Of a DNA stretch of 36,007 nt, positions 8,502 through 17,700 are shown piece after piece. The notes under the pieces are model-generated. The model was not told the DNA's origin and did not search any database. It worked only from the letters and a program-made list of their open reading frames with translations. The position numbers were made by a program, and so were the translations under genes. Within the stretch, counting starts at the first letter, position 1, and every line of letters starts with the position of its first letter. The DNA lies in NCBI GenBank assembly GCA_016789495.1, contig JAEUOJ010000037.1, forward strand, positions 1 through 36,007, in the 5' to 3' direction. The stretch comes from Accumulibacter sp. Its GTDB lineage: Bacteria; Pseudomonadota; Gammaproteobacteria; Burkholderiales; Rhodocyclaceae.

Positions 8502-10394
8502 ATGACCCGCGGACTCCATCGCCGATCCGTCGAAGCCGTGGTTGCGTTCTGGCTGTTCCTGTGCAACTGGTGGCCGGCTGTGGCTCAGCCCTTTCTCGAA
8601 GCGGACCTGACTTCGCCTGCCCGGCTAATTCTCATTCTCGAGAGTATGCGGCCGGGATCTTCGGATGCCGACTTTCGACGCGCCGCAATCGTGCAAACGC
8701 TGGTCGATCACGGGATCAGTCGCAACAACATCCGCGTGGAACACCTCGACCTGGATGTCAAAGGCGATATTGCTCATCGAACCAACCTGATCAACATGCT
8801 ACAGCACAAGTTCGGCGGCAGCCCGTTGGCGATGATCATTACCGAACAACGACCGGCTTACGATTTTCTCGCCGTCGACGGTAAACGGTTCCATCCACAA
8901 GTGCCGGTCCTGGCCATTATCGGCAACGACCGGCAGATGCCGACGACCTCCCGGCCACGGGTCCACGTCCTCGAGCAGAACGACCTCCAGGCAACAGCCA
9001 CGCTAGCCCTGCGTTTACTGCCCAATACCCGTCACCTGGTCGTCGTGAGGGGCGACGATGACGATTCACAAGCCGTGTTGCATGATATCCGTGCCGGTAT
9101 CGACCATCTCTCGCCCGCACCGATCGTCGAACTGACTTCCAATCTGGTCTATGAAAAGATGCTCGAACGGATCGGCTCACTCGGCAAAGGGAGCATCGTA
9201 TTGTTCCCGGACGATTATGTTCGTGACCGCAGCGGTCGACGTTTCATTTCCCAGGACGTCGCCGAAATGGTCGGCAAAGCCGCCAAGGTACCGGTTTTCG
9301 GGACCCGAGATCTATACGTTCAGCACGGATTTCTGGGTGGCCGAGTGATCGACACAACCGCCACCGGCCAGATGACGGCCAAACTCGCCCTGGACCATCT
9401 CGCTGGACAGCTGGCGTTATCCTCCAACGCGCTCAATCTTCCGGCAATCAGTCGAGACATGGTCGATTGGCAGCAATTACGGCGCTGGAACGTGACCCTG
9501 AAGAGGGTGCCGACCAACGCCGCGCTGGTCAATCGCCCATTGACTCTTTGGCAACGCTACCCCGGTCAAATCCTCAGTGGTTTCATCATTGCGCTGATGA
9601 GTCTCGTGTTCGTCGTGCTATGGCAAAAACGGCAAGGTGCTGGCGGCCGGAACGAGCGCGCTTCGGGATTGGTCAATGGCACGACGCCCGCTCCTGATTG
9701 TGCCGAGGAACTCGAAGCGGCCAATCTTCGACTGGCGATGCTGAGCTTCGTCGACGAATTGACTGGACTGGCCAACCGCCGTCACCTCGATCACATGCTG
9801 GCCCATGAATCGCAGCGAGCCAATCGCAGCGGGCATCCGCTCTCGTTGATCATGATCGACGTCGATCACTTCAAAGCTTTCAACGATCGTTACGGCCATC
9901 TGGCGGGTGACGACTGCCTCCGAGCGGTGGCCACGCTGTTGAACCAGATTTGTCAGCGCCCTGCCGATCTGGCTTGCCGCTTCGGCGGGGAGGAATTCCT
10001 GATCATTTTGCCGGAAACCCCCTACCAAGGGGCTTTGGAACGCGCGCAAGCCTTCTGGCATGCGCTCGGCAAACGGGCGATCATTCATGACACCTCACCG
10101 ACCACGACGCACGTCACCTGCAGCATCGGCGTTTTGACCAGCAGTGCGCCGCCGGCTCGCAGTCCGCGAGAACTACTTGCTCTGGTTGACGCACAGCTTT
10201 ACCAAGCCAAGAACAGCGGTCGCAACGTCATTCGCGGTGCCGATCTAAGTCACCCCCTGCCCGACCAGGCAACCAGGATTTTGACCCTAGCCCGCCAAAC
10301 GTACCGCGATAATCGATCGACACGTTCGTTGAAACCCGATTTGTCGCCAAACCCGGGGGCACTCGTCGCCGTCGGAAAAACCGCTCCCAATTAG
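8502..10394 (+). CDS. Membrane diguanylate cyclase with periplasmic ABC-substrate-binding-like sensor (copy 1)
   Basis: The 630-residue protein should make cyclic di-GMP from two GTP. An N-terminal hydrophobic segment (about 10-30) and a second one, [18 protein letters not shown] (about 360-378), bracket a periplasmic domain of roughly 330 residues. That domain resembles the ABC_sub_bind family, with two alpha/beta lobes and the typical [10 protein letters not shown]...G turn near its end. The C-terminal GGDEF domain begins at [13 protein letters not shown] and carries the active-site GGEEF (495-499) and the inhibitory RxxD site RPAD (486-489), so an active and feedback-inhibited enzyme is expected. 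I chose the ATG at 8502; the frame extends to TTG 8466. The gene is followed after 12 bases by a paralogue. The ligand is unknown; relatives of this sensor fold bind amino acids or other small organics. Confidence 0.9.
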   Translation: MTRGLHRRSVEAVVAFWLFLCNWWPAVAQPFLEADLTSPARLILILESMRPGSSDADFRRAAIVQTLVDHGISRNNIRVEHLDLDVKGDIAHRTNLINMLQHKFGGSPLAMIITEQRPAYDFLAVDGKRFHPQVPVLAIIGNDRQMPTTSRPRVHVLEQNDLQATATLALRLLPNTRHLVVVRGDDDDSQAVLHDIRAGIDHLSPAPIVELTSNLVYEKMLERIGSLGKGSIVLFPDDYVRDRSGRRFISQDVAEMVGKAAKVPVFGTRDLYVQHGFLGGRVIDTTATGQMTAKLALDHLAGQLALSSNALNLPAISRDMVDWQQLRRWNVTLKRVPTNAALVNRPLTLWQRYPGQILSGFIIALMSLVFVVLWQKRQGAGGRNERASGLVNGTTPAPDCAEELEAANLRLAMLSFVDELTGLANRRHLDHMLAHESQRANRSGHPLSLIMIDVDHFKAFNDRYGHLAGDDCLRAVATLLNQICQRPADLACRFGGEEFLIILPETPYQGALERAQAFWHALGKRAIIHDTSPTTTHVTCSIGVLTSSAPPARSPRELLALVDAQLYQAKNSGRNVIRGADLSHPLPDQATRILTLARQTYRDNRSTRSLKPDLSPNPGALVAVGKTAPN

Positions 10395-10406
10395 GTCAGG
10401 TTATCG

Positions 10407-12200
10407 ATGACCCGCAACGGGAATGAATGGCGTCGAGGCGGGAGGTCGGCCTGGGCGCTGCTGATAGGACTGTTGGCCGGTATTGGCTGTCTCTCTTTGG
10501 CGCAATCGGCCCACAAGCCGAGCGATGAAATCGCCATTCTTTACAGTGAACGTGCCGGGCTGCCAATCACCGATACCATTCAGAGCGCGCTGTCACAAGC
10601 CCTACTGGCCGGCGGTGTCGAACGCGATGATCTCTTCGTCGAGTACCTCGACCTGGCCAGATCAAGGGATGATCAACAACGTAACGAATTCATTGCGCTG
10701 CTCAAGCACAAATTCGCCAATCGCCAGTTTGGTTTGATCATTGCCGTCCATCGTCGCGCCTATGAGTTCCTGGCCACTCAGGGTCAGGACCTGTTTCCCT
10801 CTACCCCTCTGATCGCCTGGGCCGGTTCGGTTGGTGAACCCACGCGAGTCAACCGCTCCGGCCTGCGTATCCAGGAAAGCCTGTCACCTCGGCCAACCAT
10901 TGATTTGGCGTTGCGTCTATTTCCCCATACGCGCCACCTGCTGATCGTCACCGGAGTGGACGATCCACTGTTTCCGTACCTTCAAGAGCTGAAAGGGAAT
11001 CTCGGCATTCTTCCTTCACGCCTGACCGTCGAATACACCGACCACAAAAACTTTCAGCAGACGCTGGTTCGCGTCGCCGAGTTGCCGAAGGACAGCGTGG
11101 TGATCTTCGGCGCCTATTGGCGTGACGCTGACGGACAATCCATCACTCCGATCGAAGCCGCCCAGCAAGTGGCGGCCAAAGCGAGCGTCCCGACTTTCGC
11201 GATAACTTGGGACGGTGACGTCAACCAAGGTTTTCTCGGGGGTTACGTCGTCGATTACCTTGCCACGGCACGCGTCATCGCCACAGCCGCCACCGAACAC
11301 ATGAGCGGCAAGCGACCGCTGTCCTCGCCGGTGACCGTTTTGCCAGCGGTTGGCCAATTTGTCTTCGATTGGCGGCAGATGCAACGTTGGGGGATTGATA
11401 GCAGCGCTCTGCCGGCTGGCAGCCGGATCCTCAATCGACCAGAACCGTCCTGGCAACGAGATCACAGCACCATGGCGCTAATCATCGGCCTCGTACTGGC
11501 TATCGGTCTGCTATGGTCGGTGAGACATAGCCGTGCCAGCCGCCAAAGCGCCGGCCAATCACCCGCCGATGACTCATCGGCGGCAATGGTCGGCATTGAT
11601 CGCGTGCGGCAACATGCGGATCAATTGGCCACCACCAACCGACAGTTGTTGCAGTTGAGTTTCGTAGACGAGCTGACCGGACTCGCCAATCGGCGGCGCC
11701 TCGACGACCTGCTGGCACAGGAGTGCCAGCGCGCCAATCGCACCGGCCAGCCCTTGTCGTTGATCATGATCGATGTCGACCATTTCAAGGCTTTCAACGA
11801 TACCTATGGGCATCTGGCGGGTGACGATTGCCTCAAAACGCTCGCCGAAATCTTCAGTAGTCTCGTTCAGCGTCCTGCTGATCTGGCAAGCCGCTTCGGC
11901 GGCGAAGAGTTCCTGTTGATCTTGCCGGAAACGCCATTCCACGGGGCCATCGAAATCGTTCACGCCTTGCACGCTGCCATCGCCAAGTGCGCGATTCCCC
12001 ATCTTTCGTCGCCGACGGCACCGCAAATCACCTGCAGCAGCGGCGTCCTGACCAGCCAAGCCCCGCCGATTCGTCAGCCTCGTGAATTGTTGGCGGAGGT
12101 TGACAGACAACTCTATCGTTCCAAAACTGAGGGCCGTAACCGCTATACCGCACTCAATCTCAGCGCCACGGCGTTGGATCACGCTCACATTTCACAGTAA
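10407..12200 (+). CDS. Membrane diguanylate cyclase with periplasmic ABC-substrate-binding-like sensor (copy 2)
   Basis: This 597-residue paralogue of the preceding gene has the same order: TM1 (about 14-34), a periplasmic two-lobe ABC_sub_bind-like domain ending in QGFLGGYVVDYLAT, TM2 (about 352-368) and a GGDEF domain with GGEEF at 498-502 and RPAD at 489-492. The block around [16 protein letters not shown] is nearly identical to copy 1, while the sensor domains have drifted far apart and keep only scattered identities. AGGTCAGG runs from the stop codon of copy 1 toward this ATG, so the two are co-transcribed. A short linker after TM2 (RVRQHADQLATTNRQLLQL) looks like a signalling helix. The pair probably arose by duplication, with sensors specialised for different ligands feeding the same second messenger. 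Confidence 0.9.
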   Translation: MTRNGNEWRRGGRSAWALLIGLLAGIGCLSLAQSAHKPSDEIAILYSERAGLPITDTIQSALSQALLAGGVERDDLFVEYLDLARSRDDQQRNEFIALLKHKFANRQFGLIIAVHRRAYEFLATQGQDLFPSTPLIAWAGSVGEPTRVNRSGLRIQESLSPRPTIDLALRLFPHTRHLLIVTGVDDPLFPYLQELKGNLGILPSRLTVEYTDHKNFQQTLVRVAELPKDSVVIFGAYWRDADGQSITPIEAAQQVAAKASVPTFAITWDGDVNQGFLGGYVVDYLATARVIATAATEHMSGKRPLSSPVTVLPAVGQFVFDWRQMQRWGIDSSALPAGSRILNRPEPSWQRDHSTMALIIGLVLAIGLLWSVRHSRASRQSAGQSPADDSSAAMVGIDRVRQHADQLATTNRQLLQLSFVDELTGLANRRRLDDLLAQECQRANRTGQPLSLIMIDVDHFKAFNDTYGHLAGDDCLKTLAEIFSSLVQRPADLASRFGGEEFLLILPETPFHGAIEIVHALHAAIAKCAIPHLSSPTAPQITCSSGVLTSQAPPIRQPRELLAEVDRQLYRSKTEGRNRYTALNLSATALDHAHISQ

Positions 12201-12340
12201 TTTTACAAATATATCATTAGGTAACGCAGAAAAACCTTAAAAAAGCATGCACTACGAAGACACGTCGCGATTCAGAAGGCAACGATTTCCCTGCCACCCG
12301 CGGTAGTTGCCAGGATGACCTCGTCAGAGGCACAGTGATC

Positions 12341-13588
12341 TCATTCCGGCGGTGGAGAAATCTTGCCGTCGGTGCTGTACTGGTAATCGTGGAAGATGTG
12401 TTCGGCAGACAGTAATTGATAACTGCCGTCGGCGAGTCGCCGAGACGTGTCCTTGAGACGATAGGTGTAGTGTCCGCAGGTCCAACAGTCGAAATTGCGC
12501 ATCTGCGTGCACAGACAGGTCTTGTCTTTCACCGAAATGCGCTTGACGCCAGGATGGGCCGCCACTTCCCGATTATAGGAATTGATGTACGCGCAATTGC
12601 CATTGCTGTCGAGCAGATAGCCGTACGCTTCACAGTTGGGACGGATACCGTCGCCGATGGCCGGGCTGGTGGAGAGCATGCGCATCGGGTAGCCGGTTGG
12701 CGAAATCTGGTTGACTTCGATCTGATCCTCGGTGGCAGCGAAATAATGCTGTTTGACGTCGGCAGGCAGACCGCATTCCCGGGAAACGGTGAACCGGGTC
12801 GCCACCTGGACTGCCGCGGCACCGTTGGCGAGGAACGACACCGCATCGCTGCCGGTGAAGATGCCACCGGCGGGAATCAACGGTATCTCGAGCTTCTCTT
12901 GCTGCAGATGATGCTGGATTTCGGCAAATATCGTCGCCAGATCGTGCTGGGCCCAATCCATGCCGAAGCCCAAATGCCCGCCGGCCAGCGGTCCTTCGAT
13001 GACCACATAGTCAGGCAGGCGGTTGCACCGCGCGGTCTTACGCAAAAACAACTGCAAGGCGCGCAACGACGAAACAATGATCCCCAGTTTGGCGTCACGA
13101 AAACGCGGATGGTCTTCGATCAGGGCGAACGACCCGAGGTGCAGACCGGCGGCCAGGGTGATGCCATCAACGCCGGCGTCCAGCGCGCTGGCCATCCGCA
13201 CCTGCAGCGTTTCGCGCGGCGCGTTCATCGTCAGCTTTTCCATGCAATTGACGAAGATCAGCCCGTCGCCGCGTTTAGCTTCCATCGTCCGGCCGACGTG
13301 CATCCGCGTCGCTTCGGCGAGTTGGCCGAGATCGAAGCGGACCACCGATTTATCGGAATTGCTGACATTGAATTTGTACTGCCTGAGTTTGTCCTTGACG
13401 AACTTGGCGTTGAAGCGCCGGTCGGCGACGGTATTGACCATCGCGTCGGAAATGTGACCGACTCCCCCGAGGCGGGCCGCTTCCAATGCCAATTCGGCGG
13501 TCGAAATATCCACGCCCATACCGCCGATAACGATCGGCACCAGTTCTTTCTGGCCAAAGCGCAGGCGGAAATCATCAACGCAATTCAT
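12341..13588 (-). CDS. Nitronate monooxygenase-like flavoprotein with Cys-rich C-terminal extension
   Basis: The first 270 or so residues follow the FMN-dependent nitronate monooxygenase / 2-nitropropane dioxygenase TIM barrel. They contain IVIGGMGVDIS at the start, EGPLAGGHLGFG with the putative catalytic histidine H205, and the phosphate-binding IPAGGIFTGSDAV (238-250). The family oxidises propionate-3-nitronate or nitroalkanes, but many members are misnamed and relate to enoyl-ACP reductases. The tail, from about 300 to 415, is not part of the usual enzyme and holds six cysteines: C319, C332, C358, C360, C368 and C371 (the last four as CLC and CWTC). This could hold a metal or Fe-S centre. 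I start at ATG 13588 because GGAAGGGG lies just upstream; a TTG one codon earlier is less likely. It lies downstream of the AEC transporter on the same strand, with a gap of 156 bases. Confidence 0.78.
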   Translation of the reverse strand: MNCVDDFRLRFGQKELVPIVIGGMGVDISTAELALEAARLGGVGHISDAMVNTVADRRFNAKFVKDKLRQYKFNVSNSDKSVVRFDLGQLAEATRMHVGRTMEAKRGDGLIFVNCMEKLTMNAPRETLQVRMASALDAGVDGITLAAGLHLGSFALIEDHPRFRDAKLGIIVSSLRALQLFLRKTARCNRLPDYVVIEGPLAGGHLGFGMDWAQHDLATIFAEIQHHLQQEKLEIPLIPAGGIFTGSDAVSFLANGAAAVQVATRFTVSRECGLPADVKQHYFAATEDQIEVNQISPTGYPMRMLSTSPAIGDGIRPNCEAYGYLLDSNGNCAYINSYNREVAAHPGVKRISVKDKTCLCTQMRNFDCWTCGHYTYRLKDTSRRLADGSYQLLSAEHIFHDYQYSTDGKISPPPE

Positions 13589-13744
13589 CAAACCCCTTCC
13601 CAGCTTCGATCGGCGGATGCGGCCTGCTCGACGGATCGTCTAGCAAGCATCGCCAGCCCGGCATTATCGCTCATCGTCAGGCCTTTGCGATCGACGCGGT
13701 CCAGAAATCGTCTGCAAATTCATCCGCCAAACCCTTGAAGCCGA

Positions 13745-14713
13745 TCAAACGGCAAGCAAGGTCAACACCAGTGGGGTGGTCAACGCCGCCAGCGCGGTCG
13801 ACAACACCAGACTGCTGGCCACCGGCGCTTCCAGCACGGTGAACTGCCGGGACATCAGATAAACATTGACCCCGACTGCCAACGAGGCCAGCAGGACGAC
13901 GACCTGGGTTTCCATTGTCGGCAGACCGATCGCTCGTGCCAACAGCCAGACGACCAAGGGCTGGACCAGCAGTTTCATCACCGTGATCGCCACGCTGATC
14001 CGCCAGCCGTTGAACACCCCGTACTCGGCCAGTCCCATGCCCAGCGCGATCAACGCCAATGGCGCGGCCGCTTGGCCAAGCATCGTCAACGGCTGGTCGA
14101 TCAGCGCCGGCAGCGGCCAACGCGTCAACCCAAATAGGGACCCGGAAAGGATGCCGACGACGATCGGATTGGTCAACACACCGCGCGCGGTCTTGCCAAA
14201 ACCGCGCAACGAGAAACTGCCGTGCTGCGCCCATTCGATCGAGACGGTCACCAGCGTCCATAGGATCAACGCGTTGAACACCAGCACCAAAGCCACTGCA
14301 GGCACCGCCGCATCGCCGAGGGCGATTTTCGCCAGCGGCAGCCCGAGCAACACGTTATTCGAAAACACCCCGCCGAGAGCAAACACCGACTGTCCGACCC
14401 CATCGAGTGCGAACAAGCGCCAGGCAACCAGCCGACCGATGCCGAAGACGATCAGGCAACCGCCGAAGAACGCCGCCAGCAAACGGACGTCGACTGGCGG
14501 CAGCCGCGACAGATCGCTCATCAGACGAAAAAGCATCGCCGGCAAGGCCACCGAAAAAACGAAGCGCGCCAGCTGTTCGGACATCGCACGCGGCCAGCCG
14601 AATCCGCGCATCAGCAGATAGCCGACCAGCACCAACACAAACAATGGCGCCGCCATTTCGACATGATGGAAAAAAGTCTGCAATGGCGGACTCCATGTCA
14701 GTTGAACGATCAA
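13745..14713 (-). CDS. AEC family transporter (auxin efflux carrier-like permease)
   Basis: The 322-residue protein is very hydrophobic, with about ten transmembrane segments in two halves separated by a short hydrophilic stretch (WAQHGSFSLRGFGKTARG). This matches the AEC family, whose bacterial members export or import small carboxylates such as malate or malonate. Typical features are GVFSNNVLLGLPLA in the middle of the first half, a conserved TNP (GVLTNPIVVGILSG) at the start of the second half and LIALGMGLAEYG. The longest frame opens with TTG at 14713; an ATG at 14656 would start inside the first membrane segment. Neither has a clear ribosome binding site. It follows the acyltransferase gene by 31 bases and is probably co-transcribed with it. 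The substrate cannot be told from sequence. Confidence 0.85.
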   Translation of the reverse strand: MIVQLTWSPPLQTFFHHVEMAAPLFVLVLVGYLLMRGFGWPRAMSEQLARFVFSVALPAMLFRLMSDLSRLPPVDVRLLAAFFGGCLIVFGIGRLVAWRLFALDGVGQSVFALGGVFSNNVLLGLPLAKIALGDAAVPAVALVLVFNALILWTLVTVSIEWAQHGSFSLRGFGKTARGVLTNPIVVGILSGSLFGLTRWPLPALIDQPLTMLGQAAAPLALIALGMGLAEYGVFNGWRISVAITVMKLLVQPLVVWLLARAIGLPTMETQVVVLLASLAVGVNVYLMSRQFTVLEAPVASSLVLSTALAALTTPLVLTLLAV

Positions 14714-14744
14714 GAGACTGCCAACGGTTGATCGCCCCCCGCGA

Positions 14745-16124
14745 TCAACAACGAACCGAGCGCTCGAGGTCGTCGAAGGCCTCGCCGACGTAGCCGCTCA
14801 ATCGCTCCAGATGAGGGAGTTCGTCGGTGGCGATCAACCCGAAGAACAGTCGCCCGGCGTAGCTGAACAAGGTGATGTTGAGCAGGTTTCCAGGCGGCAA
14901 GGTACTGATCGGATGCAGTTCCTCGAGACGGGCGCCGCGCAGATAAATGAAATTCGCGGGTCCCGGCACATTCGAGATCAGGGTATTGCCGGCGGGCGGC
15001 AAATAATTGCTCAGCCGGAACATTTCGGCTAATTGGCCGATCAGCGCGGTAATCACGGTGTAAGACTCGATCGCCTCCGGCTCGACGCTGTCGATCATCG
15101 AACGCACGTTGCGCAGGGAAAAGCCGATGTTGCGCAAACGGACGTACGGGTCGTCGGTTGGCTCGGACAATTGAACCTGGATGATGCCGATCTTGTTGCC
15201 GCTTCGGGTATCGCCCGCCTGGCGCAGATTGACCGGCATCTGAATGGTGATCGGCTGCCGCAATTCCACCCCTTCATCGCGCAGGTAACGATGCAGCGCG
15301 CCATCCAGGCAGGTCAGCGCGACATGATTCAGTGTCGAACGGGTGTGCCCACAGATTGCCCGAACCCGGTCCATCGCCACGCAAGCGGTGGCGAACTGAC
15401 GACCCGCGGTGACCTGTCCGGTCAAGGGTGTTCGTCGATCGGCGACGAATGGCAACGAAATGGCGTTCCGGGTCAGTTTGGTGCTTTCGAGCAACATCAT
15501 CGCCGACAAACGCGCCAGGCTGAGCAGGTGTTTGCTGGCCCCGAAACATTTGGCGAGTAAGGAACGGGCGGCTTGTTCCTGCCGTTCCTTGTCCTGTTCA
15601 TCGCGACCCCGCCGCCTGTTCGACCACAGGGGTCGCAGCTCGCGGTCATCGGAAGTCGTCGCCAAGGCCTCGACCGTCCAGCGAACCATGGTCATTCCAT
15701 CGGCGCAAGCGTGATGCATTTTGACATAAAGCGCGAAACGCGATTCACTGAGTCCGTCGATCAAGTGCACCTGCCACAGGGGGCGCGATCGATCGAGTAG
15801 CGGCTGATGGAGTCCGGCGACAAAAGCGTAGACATCGGCGAGGGAGTTCTTGCCTCGCGGCAAGCGATGGTAGAACAGGTGTTCGTCGAGATTCACCGTT
15901 TCGCTTTCGCGCCAGACCGGCATCGCCGTCAGCGAAAATTGCAAAACCCGGTTATAGGGCGGCTGCACTTCGGTGCTTGCCAAAAGATCGCGATAAAGAT
16001 CGCGGGCGAAACCGGCCTTGGCGCCGGCCGGTCGCTTGAAGATCAGCAAACCGCCAACATGTTTCGGACTGGCCGCCGATTCGGCAATGATGAACCCGAG
16101 ATCGAGCAGAGATAGTTTGTGCAT
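14745..16124 (-). CDS. Wax ester synthase/diacylglycerol O-acyltransferase (WS/DGAT)
   Basis: This 459-residue enzyme belongs to the bacterial WS/DGAT family, which transfers an acyl group from acyl-CoA to a fatty alcohol or diacylglycerol, making wax esters or triacylglycerol at the inner membrane. The catalytic HHxxxDG motif is HHACADG at 137-143. PLWQVHLIDG (115-124) lies just before it. The second conserved region, LISNVPGP, lies in the C-terminal half. The ATG at 16124 gives the normal family start MHKLSLLDLGFI and has GAGGAGG immediately upstream. The frame opens 14 codons earlier, but that extension is Arg-rich and unlike the family. It sits between a LysR regulator and an AEC permease on the same strand. 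No fatty acyl-CoA reductase is visible here, so the alcohol substrate would come from elsewhere. Confidence 0.92.
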   Translation of the reverse strand: MHKLSLLDLGFIIAESAASPKHVGGLLIFKRPAGAKAGFARDLYRDLLASTEVQPPYNRVLQFSLTAMPVWRESETVNLDEHLFYHRLPRGKNSLADVYAFVAGLHQPLLDRSRPLWQVHLIDGLSESRFALYVKMHHACADGMTMVRWTVEALATTSDDRELRPLWSNRRRGRDEQDKERQEQAARSLLAKCFGASKHLLSLARLSAMMLLESTKLTRNAISLPFVADRRTPLTGQVTAGRQFATACVAMDRVRAICGHTRSTLNHVALTCLDGALHRYLRDEGVELRQPITIQMPVNLRQAGDTRSGNKIGIIQVQLSEPTDDPYVRLRNIGFSLRNVRSMIDSVEPEAIESYTVITALIGQLAEMFRLSNYLPPAGNTLISNVPGPANFIYLRGARLEELHPISTLPPGNLLNITLFSYAGRLFFGLIATDELPHLERLSGYVGEAFDDLERSVRC

Positions 16125-16184
16125 GGCCTCCTCGCCCCTGCGTCGCCGACCGCCAACGACCGGCAACCGGAAAAATACCTGTGA

Positions 16185-17141
16185 CTAAATTTCAGGCACT
16201 TTTGCCGCTTCATTGACCAGCCAGCGGCGAAAGATACTGACGATCGGGCGATCGGCGATCGCCTCGGGAACGATCAGATAATACGCTTGCCTCCGGCGGA
16301 TGACGATGTCGAAGGGTTTGGCCAGACGCCCGGCATGTACCTCGGCCGCCACCAACGGGATCGAGGCCAAGGCAACACCCACGCCATCAACTGCCGCCGA
16401 AAGCACCAGTCCCGGGTCACTGAAATGCGTCCCGGCCTCGGATGGAATATCACCGACACCGGCCAGTTGCAACCATTCGGCCCAGTTTGGGCGATCCATC
16501 GACTCGCTGATCGATTCGTCATGCAACAGATTGTGTCGTCGCAGATCGGCGGGAACATTCAGCGGTCGCATCCCGTAAAGCAGACGCGGGCTGCATACCG
16601 GCGTGTAGGCCGGCGCGAACAGGTAATCGACCCGGCAGCCGGCATAATGGCCGAAACCAAAGCGGATGAAGACTTCGCTCTCATCATCACGAACGTCGAG
16701 ATCCTCGAGACCGGTGACGCCGGTCGTCTCGGGGGTGTCGATTGTCGCCAGCGAAGCCGCCATGTACAACTGGATTTCCGGCTGCGCGGCGGTAAAGTCG
16801 GGCAAATGACGAATCAGCCAGCGGTTGGCGAAAGCTGGCGGCGAAGTGACCAGCAACCGTCCGCGAGCTTCGCGCAAGCGGGTATTTTCGATGGCCGCGG
16901 CAAAGCATTCCAGCCCTTCACGAACTTTCGGCAACATTGCTTTGCCTTCGCGAGTCAGTTCCAGCGCCCGCGTCAGACGATTAAACAACGAAAAACCGAG
17001 ATACTCCTCCAGACCGCGGATTTGGTGGCTGATCGCCGTGGGGGTTACCGACAGTTCAAGGCTGGCGTCCTTGAAACTGAGATGACGAGCGGCCACCTCG
17101 AAAGCGCGTAGCGAGTTCAACGGAGGCAGACGATAAGCCAT
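16185..17141 (-). CDS. LysR-type transcriptional regulator, GcvA-like
   Basis: The 318-residue protein starts MAYRLPPLNSLRAFEVAARH, the classic opening of the GcvA subgroup of LysR regulators. A winged helix-turn-helix spans about 20-65 (FKDASLELSVTPTAISHQIR), followed by a linker helix and a two-lobe effector-binding domain from about 95 to the end. GcvA-like proteins control glycine cleavage or many unrelated neighbouring genes. The gene is divergent from the small DUF1127-like gene, with 110 bases between the start codons that must hold both promoters and the operator. WS/DGAT lies downstream on the same strand, 60 bases from the LysR stop. The likely target is the divergent small gene, since LysR proteins usually control what they face. 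Confidence 0.9.
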   Translation of the reverse strand: MAYRLPPLNSLRAFEVAARHLSFKDASLELSVTPTAISHQIRGLEEYLGFSLFNRLTRALELTREGKAMLPKVREGLECFAAAIENTRLREARGRLLVTSPPAFANRWLIRHLPDFTAAQPEIQLYMAASLATIDTPETTGVTGLEDLDVRDDESEVFIRFGFGHYAGCRVDYLFAPAYTPVCSPRLLYGMRPLNVPADLRRHNLLHDESISESMDRPNWAEWLQLAGVGDIPSEAGTHFSDPGLVLSAAVDGVGVALASIPLVAAEVHAGRLAKPFDIVIRRRQAYYLIVPEAIADRPIVSIFRRWLVNEAAKVPEI

Positions 17142-17196
17142 ATGGCTGAGATTTTCTCACGTATCGAATGATTTTTGATCGTTTGCCGCTCGGTTT

Positions 17197-17224
17197 TTGA
17201 CATCCTAAAGTAAGCCTGTAGTCA
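17197..17224 (+). promoter_or_regulatory. Promoter of the DUF1127-like small gene
   Basis: TTGACA at 17197-17202 is a perfect -35 hexamer, followed after 16 bases by TAGTCA at 17219-17224, a weak -10. A weak -10 behind a strong -35 suits a promoter that needs an activator, which fits a LysR regulator encoded divergently. I could not define the LysR T-N11-A box with confidence. Confidence 0.5.
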
Positions 17225-17251
17225 ATCACTGGCAACCCAAGGAAAACTGAA

Positions 17252-17434
17252 ATGAAAACCGAACTGACCCGCGAACAAATCCTCAGTACTGTTGCGCGTG
17301 CTCGTCATCAGCGTAGTCTGGCCGCAGGCGAATTCTGGGCCACAACGCTCCGTCATGGACTGGCCTGGCTCGGCCGCACTCTCGACAAGTCGCTGCACAC
17401 CTTGCTGATGTCGCCGACCACGCATCATCGCTGA
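17252..17434 (+). CDS. Small DUF1127-like basic protein
   Basis: A 60-residue basic protein, MKTELTREQILSTVARARH and onward, with the RS...G.W pattern (RHQRSLAAGEFWATTLRHGLAWL) of the small YjiS/DUF1127-like proteins. The ATG at 17252 has AAGGA at 17239-17243, eight bases upstream, and a perfect -35 box 50 bases before it. Small genes of this kind are commonly found divergent from GcvA-like LysR regulators, as here. Characterised DUF1127 proteins affect phosphate, carbon and RNA turnover or stress responses in alphaproteobacteria; for this one nothing is known. The middle is an amphipathic helix that could bind a membrane or RNA. The existence of the gene is well supported; the family name is less certain because the sequence is divergent. 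Confidence 0.7.
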   Translation: MKTELTREQILSTVARARHQRSLAAGEFWATTLRHGLAWLGRTLDKSLHTLLMSPTTHHR

Positions 17435-17700
17435 TCGCCGGCGTTTGCGGGCAAATTCCAGCGAAGCGAATCAATGATTCAGTCATTGGCGAGCCGTCGC
17501 CCACCAACCATCCGCCGACTGATCATTGTCCATCTCAATCGTCAGTCCCGCTGATGATGACGTGCGGCCCTTCGGCGGCCCACGCTCTGAAACCCCTCTC
17601 CACCGTGCCACAGATCCGCCCAGCACCGGGAAAATCGTCGACAATAGCGATCGACTGTCGATGACCACCGTTTCCTTCCCCGTTGCCTGCGGATGACACC

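Noticed and set aside
8210-8566. N-terminal extension of ClpB by 119 residues
   Set aside because: It has no resemblance to ClpB, contains the sigma-32 promoter and overlaps the divergent leader region. The ATG at 8209 has its own ribosome binding site.
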